64,000 bases of DNA. It comes from Odobenus rosmarus divergens (taxonomy: Eukaryota > Chordata > Mammalia > Carnivora > Odobenidae). Position numbers and translations under genes: made by a program. This document shows, in pieces, positions 47,407-60,777 of the stretch. The stretch's first letter is position 1. Each line of letters starts with the position of its first letter. The stretch covers positions 288,495 through 352,494 of the forward strand of contig NW_004450583.1 of the NCBI RefSeq assembly GCF_000321225.1. The letters run 5' to 3'. The notes beneath the pieces were generated by a model that worked only from the letters and a program-made list of their open reading frames with translations, did no database searches and was not told where the DNA came from.

Positions 47407-48110
47407 ATGGCTCAACACCCACAAATCAATGTGGATTTTGACAAAACGAAGGATAAAAATCACATGATCATCTCAATAGATACAGAAAAACCATTTAACA
47501 AAATCCAACATCCAGTCATAATAAGAATTCTCAATAAAATGGGTAGAGTAGAAACATACCTCAACAAAATAAAGACTTGGGGCGCCTGGGTGGCTCCGTC
47601 ATTAAGCATCTGCCTTTGGCTCAGGTTATGATCCCAGGGTCCTGGGGTCAAGCCCTGCATCAGGCTCCCTGCTCAGCAGGAAGCTTGCTTCTCCCTCTCC
47701 CACTCCCCCTACTTGTGTTCCTGCTCTCACTATCTCTTTCTGTCAAATAAATAATATCTTTAAAAAATATATATGTATATAAAAACAAAATAAAGACCAT
47801 ATATGTCAAACTCACAGATAACATCATACTCAATGGTGAAAATATAAAAGCTTTCCCTCTAAGATCAAAACAAGACAAGGATGTCCACTATCACCACTTT
47901 CATTTAACATAGTACTGGAAGTCCTAGCCACAGCAATCAGACAAGGGTAAAAAAGCCATCCAAATTGGAAAGGAAGAAGGAAAACTTATATTTGCATATG
48001 ATATACTACATTAAAAAAAAAAAAACCAAACCTAAAGACTCCAGCAAAAACCTGTTAGAATAAATGAATTCAGTAAAGTTGCAAGATACAAAATCAATAT
48101 ACAGAAATCT
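47407..48110 (+). pseudogene. L1 reverse transcriptase remnant with altered active site
   Basis: Sense frames carry AKDKN-type and IDTEKPFNKIQHP text (47407-47570). After a SINE, 47991-48002 reads Phe-Ala-Tyr-Asp where the family has Phe-Ala-Asp-Asp. One of the two catalytic aspartates is therefore gone, and frames are broken on both sides. Confidence 0.8.
47579..47790 (+). repeat. CAN SINE inside L1
   Basis: Duplication caacaaaataaagac / aaacaaaataaagac at 47562 and about 47783. Confidence 0.94.
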
Positions 48111-48127
48111 GTTACATTTCTTGTTTT

Positions 48128-48335
48128 TTTTTTAAAGATTTATTTATTTATTTATTTATTTATTTATTTGACAGAGAGAGACACAGTGAGAGGGAACACA
48201 AGCAGGGGGAGTGGGAGAGGGAGAAGCAGGCTGCCCCTGAAGCAGGGAGCCCAATGCAGGGCTCGATCCCAGGACCCTGGGATCATGACCTGAGCTGAAG
48301 GCAGATGCTTAACGACTGAGCCACCCAGGCGCCCC
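48128..48335 (-). repeat. CAN SINE inside L1
   Basis: Duplication aaatctgttacatttct at 48106 and 48336; tail side has a (TTTA)8 expansion. Confidence 0.96.
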
Positions 48336-49119
48336 AAATCTGTTACATTTCTATACACTAATAACAAAACAGCAGAATGAGGAATTAGGAAAACAATCTC
48401 ATTTACAGAAAAAATGACATAGGAATAAATTTAATGATGGAGCTGAAAGGCTTGTATTCTGAAAAGTATGACATTAATGAAAGAAACTGAAGATGACACA
48501 CATAAATGGAAAAATATACCATGCTCATGGATTGGAAGAATTAATTTTGTTAAAACATCCATATAATGCAAAGTAATCTTCAGATTCAATGCACCATCCC
48601 TATACAAAAACTAATAGCATTATTCATAGAACTAGAATGAAAAATTCTAAAATTTGTATGGAATCACAGAAAGTCCTGAATACCCCAAACAATCCTGAGA
48701 AAGAAGAACAAAGTTGGAGGTATCACAATCCCAGAATTCAAACTACACTATAAAGCTACAGTAATCAAAACAGCATAGTACTGTCAGAAAAACAGACACA
48801 TAGATCAATGAAACAGAATTAAGAACCCACAAATAAACCCATGTTTACATGGTCAATTGATCTATGACAAAGGAGACAAGAATATACAATGTGGAAAAGA
48901 CAGTCTCTTCAATAAATGGTGTTGGAAAAACTGGAGAGCTATATGTAAAAGACTGAAACCAGACCACCATGGCATACACAAAAATAAACTCAAAATGGAT
49001 TAAAGGCTTAAGTATAAGACTTGAAATCATAAAACTCCTAAAAGAAAATACAGGCAGGAAACTCATGGATATCAGCCTTGGCAGTATTTTTGGGTGTGTC
49101 TCCCTAAGAAGGAAAACAA

Positions 49120-49272
49120 GCAAAAATAAACAACTGGGACTCTATCAAACTAAGAAGCTTTAGCATGCACAGTGAAGGAAATCATAAAAAGGAGAAAACA
49201 AAAGCAAAAATAAAGAACTGGGACTATATCAAACTAAGAAGCTTTTGCACAGTGAAGGAAATCATTAAAAAA
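49120..49272 (+). repeat. 84-bp tandem duplication inside L1
   Basis: gcaaaaataaa(c/g)aactgggact starts at 49120 and again at 49204, and both units run on through 'caaactaagaagctttt' and 'cacagtgaaggaaatcat'. Confidence 0.85.
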
Positions 49273-49552
49273 ATGAAAAGGCAACCTACTGAATGGCAGA
49301 AGATATTAGTAAATGATATTTGGTAAGAGATTAGTATCTGAAATATATAAAGAACTCCTACAACTCAACACCAAATGATGTGACTAAAAATGGACAGAGG
49401 ATCTGAATAAACATTTTTCCAAAGAAGACATACTGATGGCCAACAGACACATGAAAAGCTGTTCAACATCACTAATCATCAGGAAAATGCAAATCAAAAC
49501 CACAGTGAGACCTCACACCAGTCAGATGGCTAATATCAAAAAGACAAGAACT

Positions 49553-49660
49553 GGGGTGTGTGTCTGGTTCAGTCAGTAGAACATGTGACTCTTGATCTTA
49601 GGGTCATGAGCTCAAGCCCCATGTTGGGCATAGAGCTTACTTAAAAAAAAAAAAAAGACA
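49553..49660 (+). repeat. Short old-type CAN SINE inside L1
   Basis: ggggtgtgtgtctggttcag ... ccccatgttgggcatagagc then poly(A). Confidence 0.88.
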
Positions 49661-50429
49661 ATAACTAAGGACAAGGATGTGTAAAAAGGGAACCCTCATG
49701 CACTGTTGGTGAGAATGTAAATTGATGTAGTCGCTGTGGAAAAGAGTATGGAGGTTCCTCAAAAAATTAAAAATTGAGTACCATATGATCCAGTAATTTC
49801 ACTTCTCGAGATTTAGTGAAAGGAAATGAATACCTAATTTGAAAAGATATATGAACCCCTATGTTTATTGAAGCATTATTTGTTTACAACGGCCAAGATA
49901 TGGAAGCAGCCTAAGTGTCACTGATAGATAAATGGGTAAAGATGTGGCATGTATACACAATGGAGTACTACTCAGCCATAAAAAATGAAATCTTGCCATT
50001 CCCAACAACATGGATTGTCCTAAGAAGTATTATGCTAAGTGAAATAAGATAGAAAAATACAAATACCATGATTTCACTTATACATGTAATCTAAAAAACA
50101 AAGGAACAACATGAAAAACAGAAACAGATTCATAGAGAACAAACTAGTTGTTGCCAGAGGGGAGGGTGGGGGTGATAGGTGGGTGATAGGTGAAATAGGT
50201 GAAAGGGAGTAAGAGGTACAAACTGCCAGTTATAAAATAAGTACATCACTCAGATGAAAAGTACAGCATAGGGAATATAGTCAATAATATTGTAATAACT
50301 TTGTATGGTCAGAGATGTAACTACACTTATCGTGGCGAGCATTTTGAAATGTACATAACTGTCCCAAATCATTGTGCTGTGCACCTGAAACTAATGTTAA
50401 ATAGGTTTCAATCAAAAAAATGAATCCAT

Positions 50430-50990
50430 CTGTACAACCAGCACCCAGACCAAGACCAGAATATTACCAACCCTTCATAAGCCCCTCTCATGCTTTCTCA
50501 GTCACTGACTAAACTCCTACACCCCTACAACCCTATCCTAACTTATAAGAATGGATTCCTCTAGTATATACCATTTTGCATCTGTCTTTTTAAACTCAAC
50601 ATTGTTAGATTCAACTGTTTTGCTTGGAATAATAGTTTCATTGTTATATTGTATTCTATTGTATGACTATATCACATTTTACTGTTGATGGATATTTGAA
50701 TAGTTTGCAGTTTATGTTTGCCAGCATATGGTGTTGTCAGGAATGTTCTTGTACATGTGTTTTGGTGAACATATGTACTAGACACATAAGAGTAGCACTA
50801 GTGGGTCATAAGATATGCTATTCCAACTTCAGTGGGGACTGTCACAAAATTTCCAAAGTGGTTGCATCCATTTACACTCTCCAATATTGTATGAGAGTTC
50901 CAGTTGCTCCACGTTTGCTACATTTATACTGTCTGTGTGGGTGTTTTTTTTAAGCCACTCTGTTGTATGCATGTCAAGTTCTCTTTTAAA
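50430..50990 (-). mobile_element. Old L1 3' end, antisense
   Basis: 'accagcacccagaccaagacc', 'ctgttgatggatatttgaatag', 'tggttgcatccatttacactc' are L1M 3' text read backwards, adjoining the 3' end of the + L1. Confidence 0.75.
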
Positions 50991-51001
50991 GCTGAAATTG
51001 G

Positions 51002-51206
51002 AGGGGCACCTGGGTGGCTCAGTCTGTTAAGCATCCAACTCTTGGTTTCCCCTCAGGTCATGATCTCAGGGTTGTGGAATTGAGTCCCATGTGGAACTCT
51101 GTACTCAGCAGGGAGACTGCTTGGGATTCTTTCTTTCCCTCTCCCTCTTTCTCTCCCCCGCTCCTCTCTCTCAAATAAATAAATGAAATCTTAAAAATAA
51201 ATAAAT
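51002..51206 (+). repeat. CAN SINE
   Basis: Duplication aaagctg(a/g)aattgga at 50987 and 51207. Confidence 0.95.
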
Positions 51207-51259
51207 AAAGCTGGAATTGGAAAACAGAACTAACACCCTTTAAAAAAACTAACCGGTTG

Positions 51260-51483
51260 GGGCGCCTGGGTGGCTCAGTTGGTTAAACTGCTGCCTTCAG
51301 CTCAGGTCATGATCCTAGGGTCCTGGGATCGAGCCCCACATCGGGCTCCCTGCTCATGCAGGAAGCCTGCTTCTCCCTCTGCCTGCCGATCCCCCTGCTT
51401 GTGATCTCTCCCTCTCTCTCTCTTGCTATCTCTCTCTGTGTGTCAAATAAATAAATAAAATCTTTAAAAAAAATAAAAAAATA
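51260..51483 (+). repeat. CAN SINE, first of two at one site
   Basis: Flanked by aaaaaactaaccggttg (51243) and aaaaaactaactggttta (51484). Confidence 0.95.
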
Positions 51484-51500
51484 AAAAACTAACTGGTTTA

Positions 51501-51650
51501 GGGGCACCTAGGTGGCTCAGTCGGTTAAATGTCTGCCTTCAGCTCAGGCTCCCTGCTCAGTGGTGAGTCTGCTTCTCCCTCTCCCTCTGCCTGCCACTCT
51601 CCCTGCCTGTGCTCTCCCTCTGTCAAATAAGTAAATAAAATCTTAAAAAA
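51501..51650 (+). repeat. CAN SINE with internal deletion, second at the same site
   Basis: Flanked by aaaaaactaactggttta at 51484 and again at 51651. The middle (from 'ggtcatgatccc' to 'catcgg') is missing, joining ggctcag directly to gctccctgctcag. Confidence 0.94.
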
Positions 51651-51668
51651 AAAAAACTAACTGGTTTA

Positions 51669-52010
51669 TATCATATGAATTTAAGTTTTTGGAAATAACA
51701 AAGGATAAAGTCCACAGTTATATCTGAACTGCAGTAATAATAAACACTGGTGATAAATAAAGGAACTCTTTCAATTTTCAGTATCAAGTCCGACATACCA
51801 GAGAAAACTTCCATTCAACTTTCACAATTTACCAATGTTGGGCTGTAAATTAATAAATATCCTTTTAGTTTATTTTTCTGTGCATCCATAAATTTAGGTT
51901 ATTTCATTATATTGTTTGATTTTGAAACTTAGTCTAAAAAAAAAAGAAATTGATCTTGAAATGGAGCTGGAGGATCTCTAAGTGGTTTAGTGGACTGTTT
52001 AGTGAGTTGA
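51669..52010. other. Intron sequence, no recognised feature
   Basis: AT-rich; no exon-like frame. Confidence 0.5.
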
Positions 52011-52545
52011 CCCCCTAAAAGAGAAGTCACCAAACTGTGTGTAAAGAGCCAGGCTGTAACTATTTCAGTCTTTGCCAGCCATCCAGTCTGTTGCAATTAC
52101 TCAGATCTGCCCTTGAAAGTGGCCATAAACAATATGCAAATGAGTGAACGTAGTTATGTACACTCCCGTGTGCTCAGTATATATGCTCACTAAAACACAT
52201 AAGAATGTCCATAATAGCACCACATGCTGGACAATATAAACTCGCAACTACCCAAATGTCCCTCAACAGTACAGTGTGATACATTCATACAAGAGTATTA
52301 TACAGCAATGAAAATAAAGTACCCTTGCAACTTTATTTACAAAAACTAGCAATGGTAATGAGCATGAGATTTCCCTCTGAGGTGATGAAAAAGTTACAGA
52401 ACTAGTGATGACTGCGCATTATGCATGTACTTAATGCCACTGAGTTGTACACTTTAAAATGGTTAAAGTGGTGAATTTGAAGTTATGCATGTTTTACTGC
52501 AGTAAGATAAACAGGTAATGGATCATATTTGGCCCATGCATGGGC
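52010..52545 (+). mobile_element. hAT-Charlie-like non-autonomous element interleaved with an L1 3' end
   Basis: 52015-52140 ('caccaaactgtgtgtaaagagcc', 'tgttgcaattactcag') and 52525-52545 ('catatttggcccatgcatggg') are the two ends of a MER3-like Charlie element. 52150-52510 between them is an L1 3' end ('gagttgtacactttaaaatgg'). Confidence 0.6.
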
Positions 52546-52668
52546 CAAGTTTATCCCCGTGAGAAGTCATGTACTATAATGGTTCAAAGCAGTTTGTTAC
52601 CAGACAACCTATTTGAGCTCTGGCTCTGACACTAACTTTATACCCTATGCAAGTTTCTTTTTCTTTTC

Positions 52669-52864
52669 TTTTCTTTTTTTAAAGATTTATTTATTTGACA
52701 GAGAGAGACACAGCGAGACAGGGAACACAAGCAGGGGGAGTGGGAGAGGGAGAAGCAGGCTTCCCGCAGAGCAGGGAGCCCGATGCAGGGCTCAATCCCA
52801 GGACCCTGGGATCAGGACCTGAGCCGAAGGCAGACGCTTAACGACTGAGCCACCCAGGCGCCCC
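52669..52864 (-). repeat. CAN SINE
   Basis: Exact 19-base duplication taccctatgcaagtttctt at 52640 and 52865. Confidence 0.97.
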
Positions 52865-52884
52865 TACCCTATGCAAGTTTCTTA

Positions 52885-53600
52885 AACTCACTGTGATTCA
52901 GTTTTTAATCTATAAAACAATATACAAATATAGGGTTGTGTAAGGAATAAATGAGTTACATTAAAGCATATACAATGGGTCCTGGAATATGTAACAGTGC
53001 AATAAATGTTAGGTGTTATCATTACTTTTAAAAAATAACATCTTGAAGTCTGAAAAGAGAACTCTTGGATTTTTGGCTTTGGTGTGGACCAGTTGGTTAG
53101 TTGTTCTCAGAGCCAACCTGCAGGTGCTGGTACAAACTTATCCCTACTACTAAAGCAACTTTTTCTACGCCTACATGAGAAACAAAACAATACTACATAG
53201 GACCATGTGACAACTTGTGGTATTTTAAGGTTTGTCAACTATAACCCAAAAGTATATAAAATGCTAAGAAAATATAGACATTTTTCTAACTTATTTTTAT
53301 GGTCATCTAAACTTTTAATCAGGCCAGTTTTAAAATCCAAATTACAAAAGAATATTTTAAAATAAAACTAATAATTAAAATGAATAATTATTTTTACTAT
53401 TAACCGTAATTTGCTAATGGGGAAACAAGCCTCACTGGACATTTCTGTCAAGAAAAGATATACTTTCTCTGAATGAAACTACAGTATACTGTAAGCCAAA
53501 TGATAATGGAAGTGATTTAGAAACAATGAAGACCCAGAGGGCATATTAATTCTACTCAGAAACATGATTCCTCATCTTGAGTTGAGCTTTGGAATCATAA
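52885..53600. other. Intron sequence, no recognised feature
   Basis: No repeat or exon recognised. Confidence 0.5.
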
Positions 53601-53990
53601 TTGGTGGTAAGAAGTGCTAAAATCCCCCAAATCCAGTGTTTTGCAATTATGATCAATGATGATATAAACGATCTTAAACATTTCTCTTGGTACACAAGTG
53701 CAAGATTTCCTATGGGGTATATACCAAGGAATAGAGTTGCTGGGTCATAGGGAATATGCATCTTCAATTTACTAGATCACACCAAATTATCCAACATGAT
53801 TGTACCAGTTCTCTATGCCCACTTACAGTTCCTGTATTGACAGTCTCATTAGTATACTGATCAATGTTTAATTGTCAACGTCTAAACAGACGTTTCACTG
53901 TGATTTTACTTGTCCATTTTTAAAATTAAGGTATAATTTACATACAGTAAAATTAACCTTTTAGAGTACAGTTCATATTTTTCATCTCCT
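53600..53990 (-). repeat. Old L1 3' end, antisense
   Basis: 'atataccaaggaatagagttgctgggtcat' phrase and 'aattaaggtataatttacatacag' are antisense L1 text. Confidence 0.6.
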
Positions 53991-54149
53991 TTCCTCTGCA
54001 CTAAATTCAGAATTATTTCTTCACATCTTTTTCTTCCAGTTCACTAATTATCTTCAGCAGTATCTAAATCTATTAATTCTGCTGTTTTTAATTTTAGCAA
54101 TTTTAGTTCTCCTTTGTATTTTTTTTTCTTTTCCAAATCTGCTTGGCTA

Positions 54150-54330
54150 TTTAAATTTTAATTCGTTAAAATTAACTAAAACTTTAAAAATCTGTTGCTC
54201 AGTAACACTAGCCAGAGTTTAAGGGCTCTAGAGCCACATGTGGCCAGAAGCCATTATATGAGACAGTGCATGTGTAGAACATTTCCATCAACTCCAAGTG
54301 TTCTATTGGATAGCTTTGCTCTAGAGATCT
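54150..54330 (-). mobile_element. hAT-Charlie-like non-autonomous element
   Basis: 'gagccacatgtggccagaagcc', 'gaacatttccatcaactcc' and the end 'gttctattggatagctttgctc' are typical. It ends about 230 bases before the exon at 54560. Confidence 0.65.
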
Positions 54331-54559
54331 TTGTTTTTCCTTCTGCCACATACCAATAGGCATCATCAGCCTGGGAAATCACTTGAACTTCTTAAGGGTT
54401 TTTGTTGTTGTTTTTAAACATGCAGGTGGTATGAAATTGGGCCGCAAAAATGAGTGAAGCCTAGCTTAAGACTAGGAATTCTTGGGGAAGATTTTTTTTC
54501 ACTGTTTTGCTGTGGGTCTGAAGATATCCATGGATAATAGATTCTATTCCTTTGCTCAG

Positions 54560-54684
54560 ATGATGAGAGTAATGTTGCAATCACCAGACCAGCTTCAGAA
54601 AGCCCCTGTGTGCTGAGTGAACCACAACCTTTGATCTTACCTCGAGTGCCACAGTCGAAGGTGCCAGCCATCACCTCAAATCCA
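54560..54684 (+). CDS. FAM149B1: FAM149B1 exon: [11 protein letters not shown] to TSNP
   Basis: The acceptor is cctttgctcag and the donor is cca|gtaagc. The split Asp codon is completed by AT, followed by [14 protein letters not shown] and [13 protein letters not shown], ending at a codon boundary after SNP (125 bases). It is low in hydrophobic residues and rich in Pro and Ser, so probably disordered. It sits after the largest intron in the window (22.5 kb), with a SINE beginning 175 bases after the donor. Confidence 0.93.
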
Positions 54685-54858
54685 GTAAGCCCCACACAGA
54701 AATGTACTGGAGAACATAGAACTGTTCTTGCCAGAAGCTTGCTCAGAGTTATTTGCCTTAATTTTATTATTTATGACTCAATTTTCTTTCAGTAAAGTTA
54801 TGTGTTTATCACAATAATCCAATGACTCTTTGCATTGATAAGTTTAAAAAATTAATAG

Positions 54859-55059
54859 TGGGGCACCTGGGTGCCTCAGTCGATTAAGCAGCCCACTCTT
54901 GATTTCCGCTTGGGTCATGATCTCAGGGTTGTGAGATCAAGCTCTGTGGCAGGTTCTGTGCTGGGTATGGAGCCTGCTTAAGATTCTCTCTCCCCTCTCC
55001 CTCTGCCCCTCCCTCCAGCTCTCAGTTGCACACGCACACATGCGCTCTAAAAGAAATTT
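54859..55059 (+). repeat. CAN SINE 175 bases after the exon at 54560-54684
   Basis: Duplication aaaaaattaatag at about 54846 and 55060; (CA)n-like segment near its tail. Confidence 0.94.
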
Positions 55060-55128
55060 TTTAAAAAATTAATAGCAAATTAGGGTTGATAATTGTCAGT
55101 CAGCTTTTTTTTTTTAAACAGATGGCCC

Positions 55129-55463
55129 CCCTTTTTTTTTTTTTTTTAAGATTTGACAGAGAGAGAGAGCGCGAGAGCACAAGCAGGGGGAGCGGCAGGC
55201 AGAGGGAGAACACTCCCTGGTGAGCAAGGAGCCCGACATAGGACTCAATCCCAGGACCCTGGAATCATGACCCCAGCCGAAGGCAAATACTTAACTGAAA
55301 GAGCCACTCAGGCGTCCCCCTTTTTTTTTTTTTAAAGATTTTATTTATTTGCGAGAGAGAGAGAGCACGAGCAGGGGGAGAGGGAGGGCTCGATCCCAGG
55401 ACCCTGGGATCATGACCTGAGCCTAAGGCAGATGCTTAACCAACTGAGCCACCCAGGCACCCC
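55129..55463 (-). repeat. Two CAN SINEs in tandem, antisense
   Basis: 55129-55318 ends gccactcaggcgtcccc. It runs straight into the poly(T) of 55319-55463, whose body has an internal deletion (gagagggagggctcgatccc). Outer flanks gtcagtc(a)gct / ctcagtcggct. Confidence 0.92.
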
Positions 55464-56935
<1,472 letters not shown>

Positions 56936-57402
56936 TAAGAAGTGTAAAATTTTAATAGACTCTAGAATTTACATAGATCACTAAGAAATAAAAGGAAAGC
57001 TAAATCAGTCAATCATCATTCATATATTGAGTACCTACCAAGCAACCACAGAGACATCTGGGGAGTAAAAACATCTCAGGGAAATGGTTTCCACCCTCAA
57101 GGAGCTGATAATGTAACTGGAAAGAGAAGACACACACGGGTAAAAAGAGACTTAACCATATATGGCATTGTTGTGACTGAATGTCAAGTGTTTGGTACCC
57201 AGAGTGAATGCATGACAGTCCTAAAGGGAGGCATTTGGGTGGGTAACTACAGTATGAATTTTTCCTTCAAAGATGGGAGTTTGGATAAGCAGAGAAGAGC
57301 AACAAGACTATTCTAGGTAGGAGGAGTGGTGTGGGAAAAGGTCTGGAGACAAAAAATACAAATTATTTAGAAGGGAAAGCAGACCAAATTTTTTTGTGTT
57401 TG

Positions 57403-57583
57403 TTTGTTTTAGAGATTTTATTTATTTATTTGACAGAGAGGGAACACAAGCAGGGGGAGTGGGAGAGGGAGAAGCAGACTTCCCGCGGAGCAGGGAGCCT
57501 GATGTGGGGCTCCATCCCAGGACCCTGGGATCACGACCTGAGCCGAAGGCAGACGCTTAACGACTGAGCCACCCAGGTGCCCC
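57403..57583 (-). repeat. CAN SINE, the last one in the window
   Basis: Flanks agacca(a/g)(a)ttt at about 57381 and 57585. No further SINE is seen to base 64000. Confidence 0.93.
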
Positions 57584-57729
57584 AAGACCAGTTTTGCTAT
57601 ATTAAGAAAAGGGATAGGTCAGAATTTTAATGCTTCTGACCAAAGATCACTGACAATCTTCCAGAATTAAAATATATCGTGGTGTGATGAGTGGGGAAGA
57701 AGACTATGAAATTAATGAAGGTTGAGACC

Positions 57730-58065
57730 AGACTGTACGGTTTTGAATGCCATGTTTTTGAGATCCATTCATGTTGTTGCATGTGACCTTTTCTTTTATT
57801 GCCAATATTCTAAGAACACACCACAATTGTTTTCTATTCTCCTGTTAATGAACATTTGGGGTGTTTCCAGGTTGTGGCTCTTATGCATAAAGGCACCATA
57901 AACATTATTGCATGGGTCTTTTTTGTGGCCCTATGGTCTGTTTTTCTTGGGTCAGTATGTAGAAAGTGTCATAGGATAGATAAGTGTATGTTTAACTTTA
58001 TAAGAAACTGCCATACGGTTTTCCAAAGTAATCATGCCATTTGACACTCCCACCAATGTATGAAT
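57730..58065 (-). repeat. Old L1 3' end, antisense
   Basis: 'tgagatccattcatgttgttgc', 'gaacatttggggtgtttccagg', 'gacactcccaccaatgtatg'. Confidence 0.65.
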
Positions 58066-59517
58066 TTCACTAGGGAGCACACTCGTTTAAGTCAGGAATC
58101 TGAAAGACAGATTTTACAGCAGAAGAACATAGACTGGATTGAAGCAGGAGGAACTGAAGGTAAAGAGTCTAATATAGGAGTTCAAGTATGAGCTACTAAA
58201 AGTCTATACACAAGTTGTGTATGTGTAAAGGAATGGAATATTTTAGGAGATACGGTAAAAGAAATCAGATTCTATAAAAACAGAGGAACCAAAGTCAACT
58301 CTGAGATCTCAAAAGCTCAGGGGAAGGTCGTTGTGGGGTAAAGATAAATTTGGTTTGGGGCGTGTTGAGTTTACAGTGCCAAGCCATCTCACTGGAAACA
58401 TGGAACAGGTCAGATTTGGAGGTTGAACTAGAAGTTACCGGGCTAAAGGTAATAACTGAATCCAGAATTATGAATGAATAGTCCAGAAAACAAGATAAGC
58501 GTAGAGCAGCTAAGGCCCAAAGCGTCTGTCATAGAAAGCAGTCAGGGTGTGTAAAGAAAAGGCTAATAAGTGAATGGTTACGGAGGCAGGAAGACCAGCA
58601 TGATCTCTTGTGAGTAATGCATAAGGTTTAGCTCCATTTCGTGGTGGGTATTTTCCCTTCAAAGTCCTCCAAACACTGAGGTATATTTTGCACTACAGGA
58701 TACCAAAGCGGACTCAGAGCTTGAGGAACTTGCTGAAAGCCAAAAGAGCATGTGGCAGAGCTTCATTCTTTCACTTTCCCCCCATTTCCTTGTCCAAACA
58801 CTATTTCTCAGGTGTCTTACAATGCAAATATCTCATCCGCCTAAAAAACAAAAACAAAAACCTGAATCTGTAGGGCAAAGTTTAAGCTACTTAGCTGTTT
58901 GAATATGGCATTCTACTTATCAGAGTACTTCCAGAAAAGTGTTGTATTTCATTTGCTTATGCAGATAGGAATCTACTGTAGTCCCAGTGCAGCACAAGGC
59001 TCTGGGGCCCTTTGCCTGCTTCCAGTTTTCCAAGGAACCCAAACCCCTACCCCTGCAGACTCCAATGAACTCAGCATTTTAATCTTTGAGTGGGAGCCTC
59101 ACTGGTGTCACACTGCTCCTAAGCAGTAATTATTTGCCCTTCAACTAAGTCTTTCCTTCAGCACAAAGAATGCCTCAAATATGGTAGGGATCTCAGTCCC
59201 TGAGGTGAACTCTGGGAGCACCCTAGAGCAAGTAATCTTCAGGTCAGCCCTCACTGTAACTGAAGAAGTGACTGTCATGGCAGGTGAATAATGGACTTGC
59301 TTTCCCAAATCTCCATTCTAGTAAATTACCTGTATGAATAAAATTATGTCCCTCTTTTAAGAACACATTCTCATGCCTGAGCTAGATTACATGACTTGTA
59401 TAAACTAGGTTACTTTTTTTTCTTCCTTAAATATATTTTAGAGTCTAAGCCTTTGAGTCCTGTTTCCCTATACAGAGCAATGTTGATTTCATCGTGAGTT
59501 TCTGATTTGGCCACTAG
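58066..59517. other. Intron sequence before the exon at 59518
   Basis: Apparently unique; no extra exon with consistent phase found. Confidence 0.5.
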
Positions 59518-59742
59518 AGATCTCGATGACAAGTTACTTATGAGACCTGGATCCAGTACCATCCTTTCAACTCGAAATTGGCCAAATCGAGCCCTGGAGC
59601 TTAGTACATCGGCTCTGTCATACACAGTGCAGTCTGCCAGGAGACGCAATCCCCCACCACGTACCCTTCATCCCATCAGCACGAGCCATTCACATGCTGG
59701 AACGCCAAGACCTGTGGAAGAAATCCTCAGAGGATCCCGAGT
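59518..59742 (+). CDS. FAM149B1: FAM149B1 exon: [13 protein letters not shown] to LRGSR
   Basis: The acceptor is ttggccactag and the donor is gt|gtaggt. The first base completes Leu, then [37 protein letters not shown], a basic patch ([13 protein letters not shown]) and EEILRGSR follow; it ends with GT of a split Val codon. At 225 bases it is the longest exon here. The composition (Ser, Arg, Pro) suggests a mostly disordered region with short linear motifs. Confidence 0.95.
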
Positions 59743-60777
59743 GTAGGTTTCAAAAGCAGAATTTTTGGAAACTGTGGTAAAACTAATGAAGAATTTTATA
59801 TAGAGAATGAATATAAATGTAAGGTTGAAATATGTGTCTAGAAACTAATCATTACATATTCTCATGGTGGACTACACCCTGGTTTAAATCCAACAGAGAA
59901 AGAAATATGGTTAAATCTGAATAAAATTCAGATATTGGATCCTTGTGTTAATTTAGCTAAAGATATTTACTTCCACAACAAAATGTTGGCTAGAATACTT
60001 CAGTGACACTTATTGAAAAAGTAAGATATATGCATCTTATCAAACATTTTCCTTACTGAGCACATGCTCAGTGAAATTCATTCCCAAACAAGTTAACTCT
60101 CCTTTAATATTTTTCTGTACCACTGGGATCTGCTTATTCCATTGACAACGATAACATTCTAACCTCAGATAAGTACTTGTCTATATACTGGGAAAAATAT
60201 CCTTTAGCACTTCCTAGGAAATAACACTAACCATACTCTTTCCTTTTCCCACCCTTAATTCACTCTGAGCTTTGTCATGCAAAAAATACTTAGAAGCCTA
60301 CTTTTTAAAATAAAGTTCTTCCATTAGTTGTTGATTCACAAAACATCTTAGGATGTTTGATTCTAAGACTATGATCAAGGCTATGAGATAATATAGCTGT
60401 AACTGTTTTGAATTCAGCTTCTTAATTAAGCACCTCACTATACTTCCCTCCCAACATGTTATTTCTTGACTTTGATTTTTCAGTTTGTTTTAATTTATCC
60501 CAACAGATTCACTAAGAGATGTCCATAACGCCCAAAAATCTTTGTCAGAACACCAGAGTTCTTCTCACCTACTATTTTATTATGTTGATGTTGGTATTGA
60601 TATAGTTACAGATTCACTTATTTGAGGATAAGCAGTTTTGAAGTATAATTAATCTCTCATACCTTCTGACAGTGTCTTCTGGGACATGAAAGTATCATTG
60701 ATTTCCAGGTACTGTCTTGAATATGAGTAATGTTACAAACTGGAAGGAAAGTTTAGGAGCTTTACCTGGGAATTATA
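59743..60777. other. Intron sequence, no recognised feature
   Basis: AT-rich; no repeat named. Confidence 0.5.

Larger units (their letters stand above)
43667..50425 (+). mobile_element. Long L1, sense, endonuclease region missing, inactive
   Basis: 5' UTR 43.67-44.6 kb (with a 66-bp tandem array), ORF1 remnants at 44.6-45.5 kb, then a jump into ORF2 downstream of the endonuclease part at about 45.86 kb, then reverse transcriptase and C-terminal region to about 50.0 kb and the 3' UTR to 50425. Eight SINE insertions interrupt it. The core motif of reverse transcriptase is altered (see 47991). Its 5' end abuts the 5' end of the minus L1. Confidence 0.85.
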
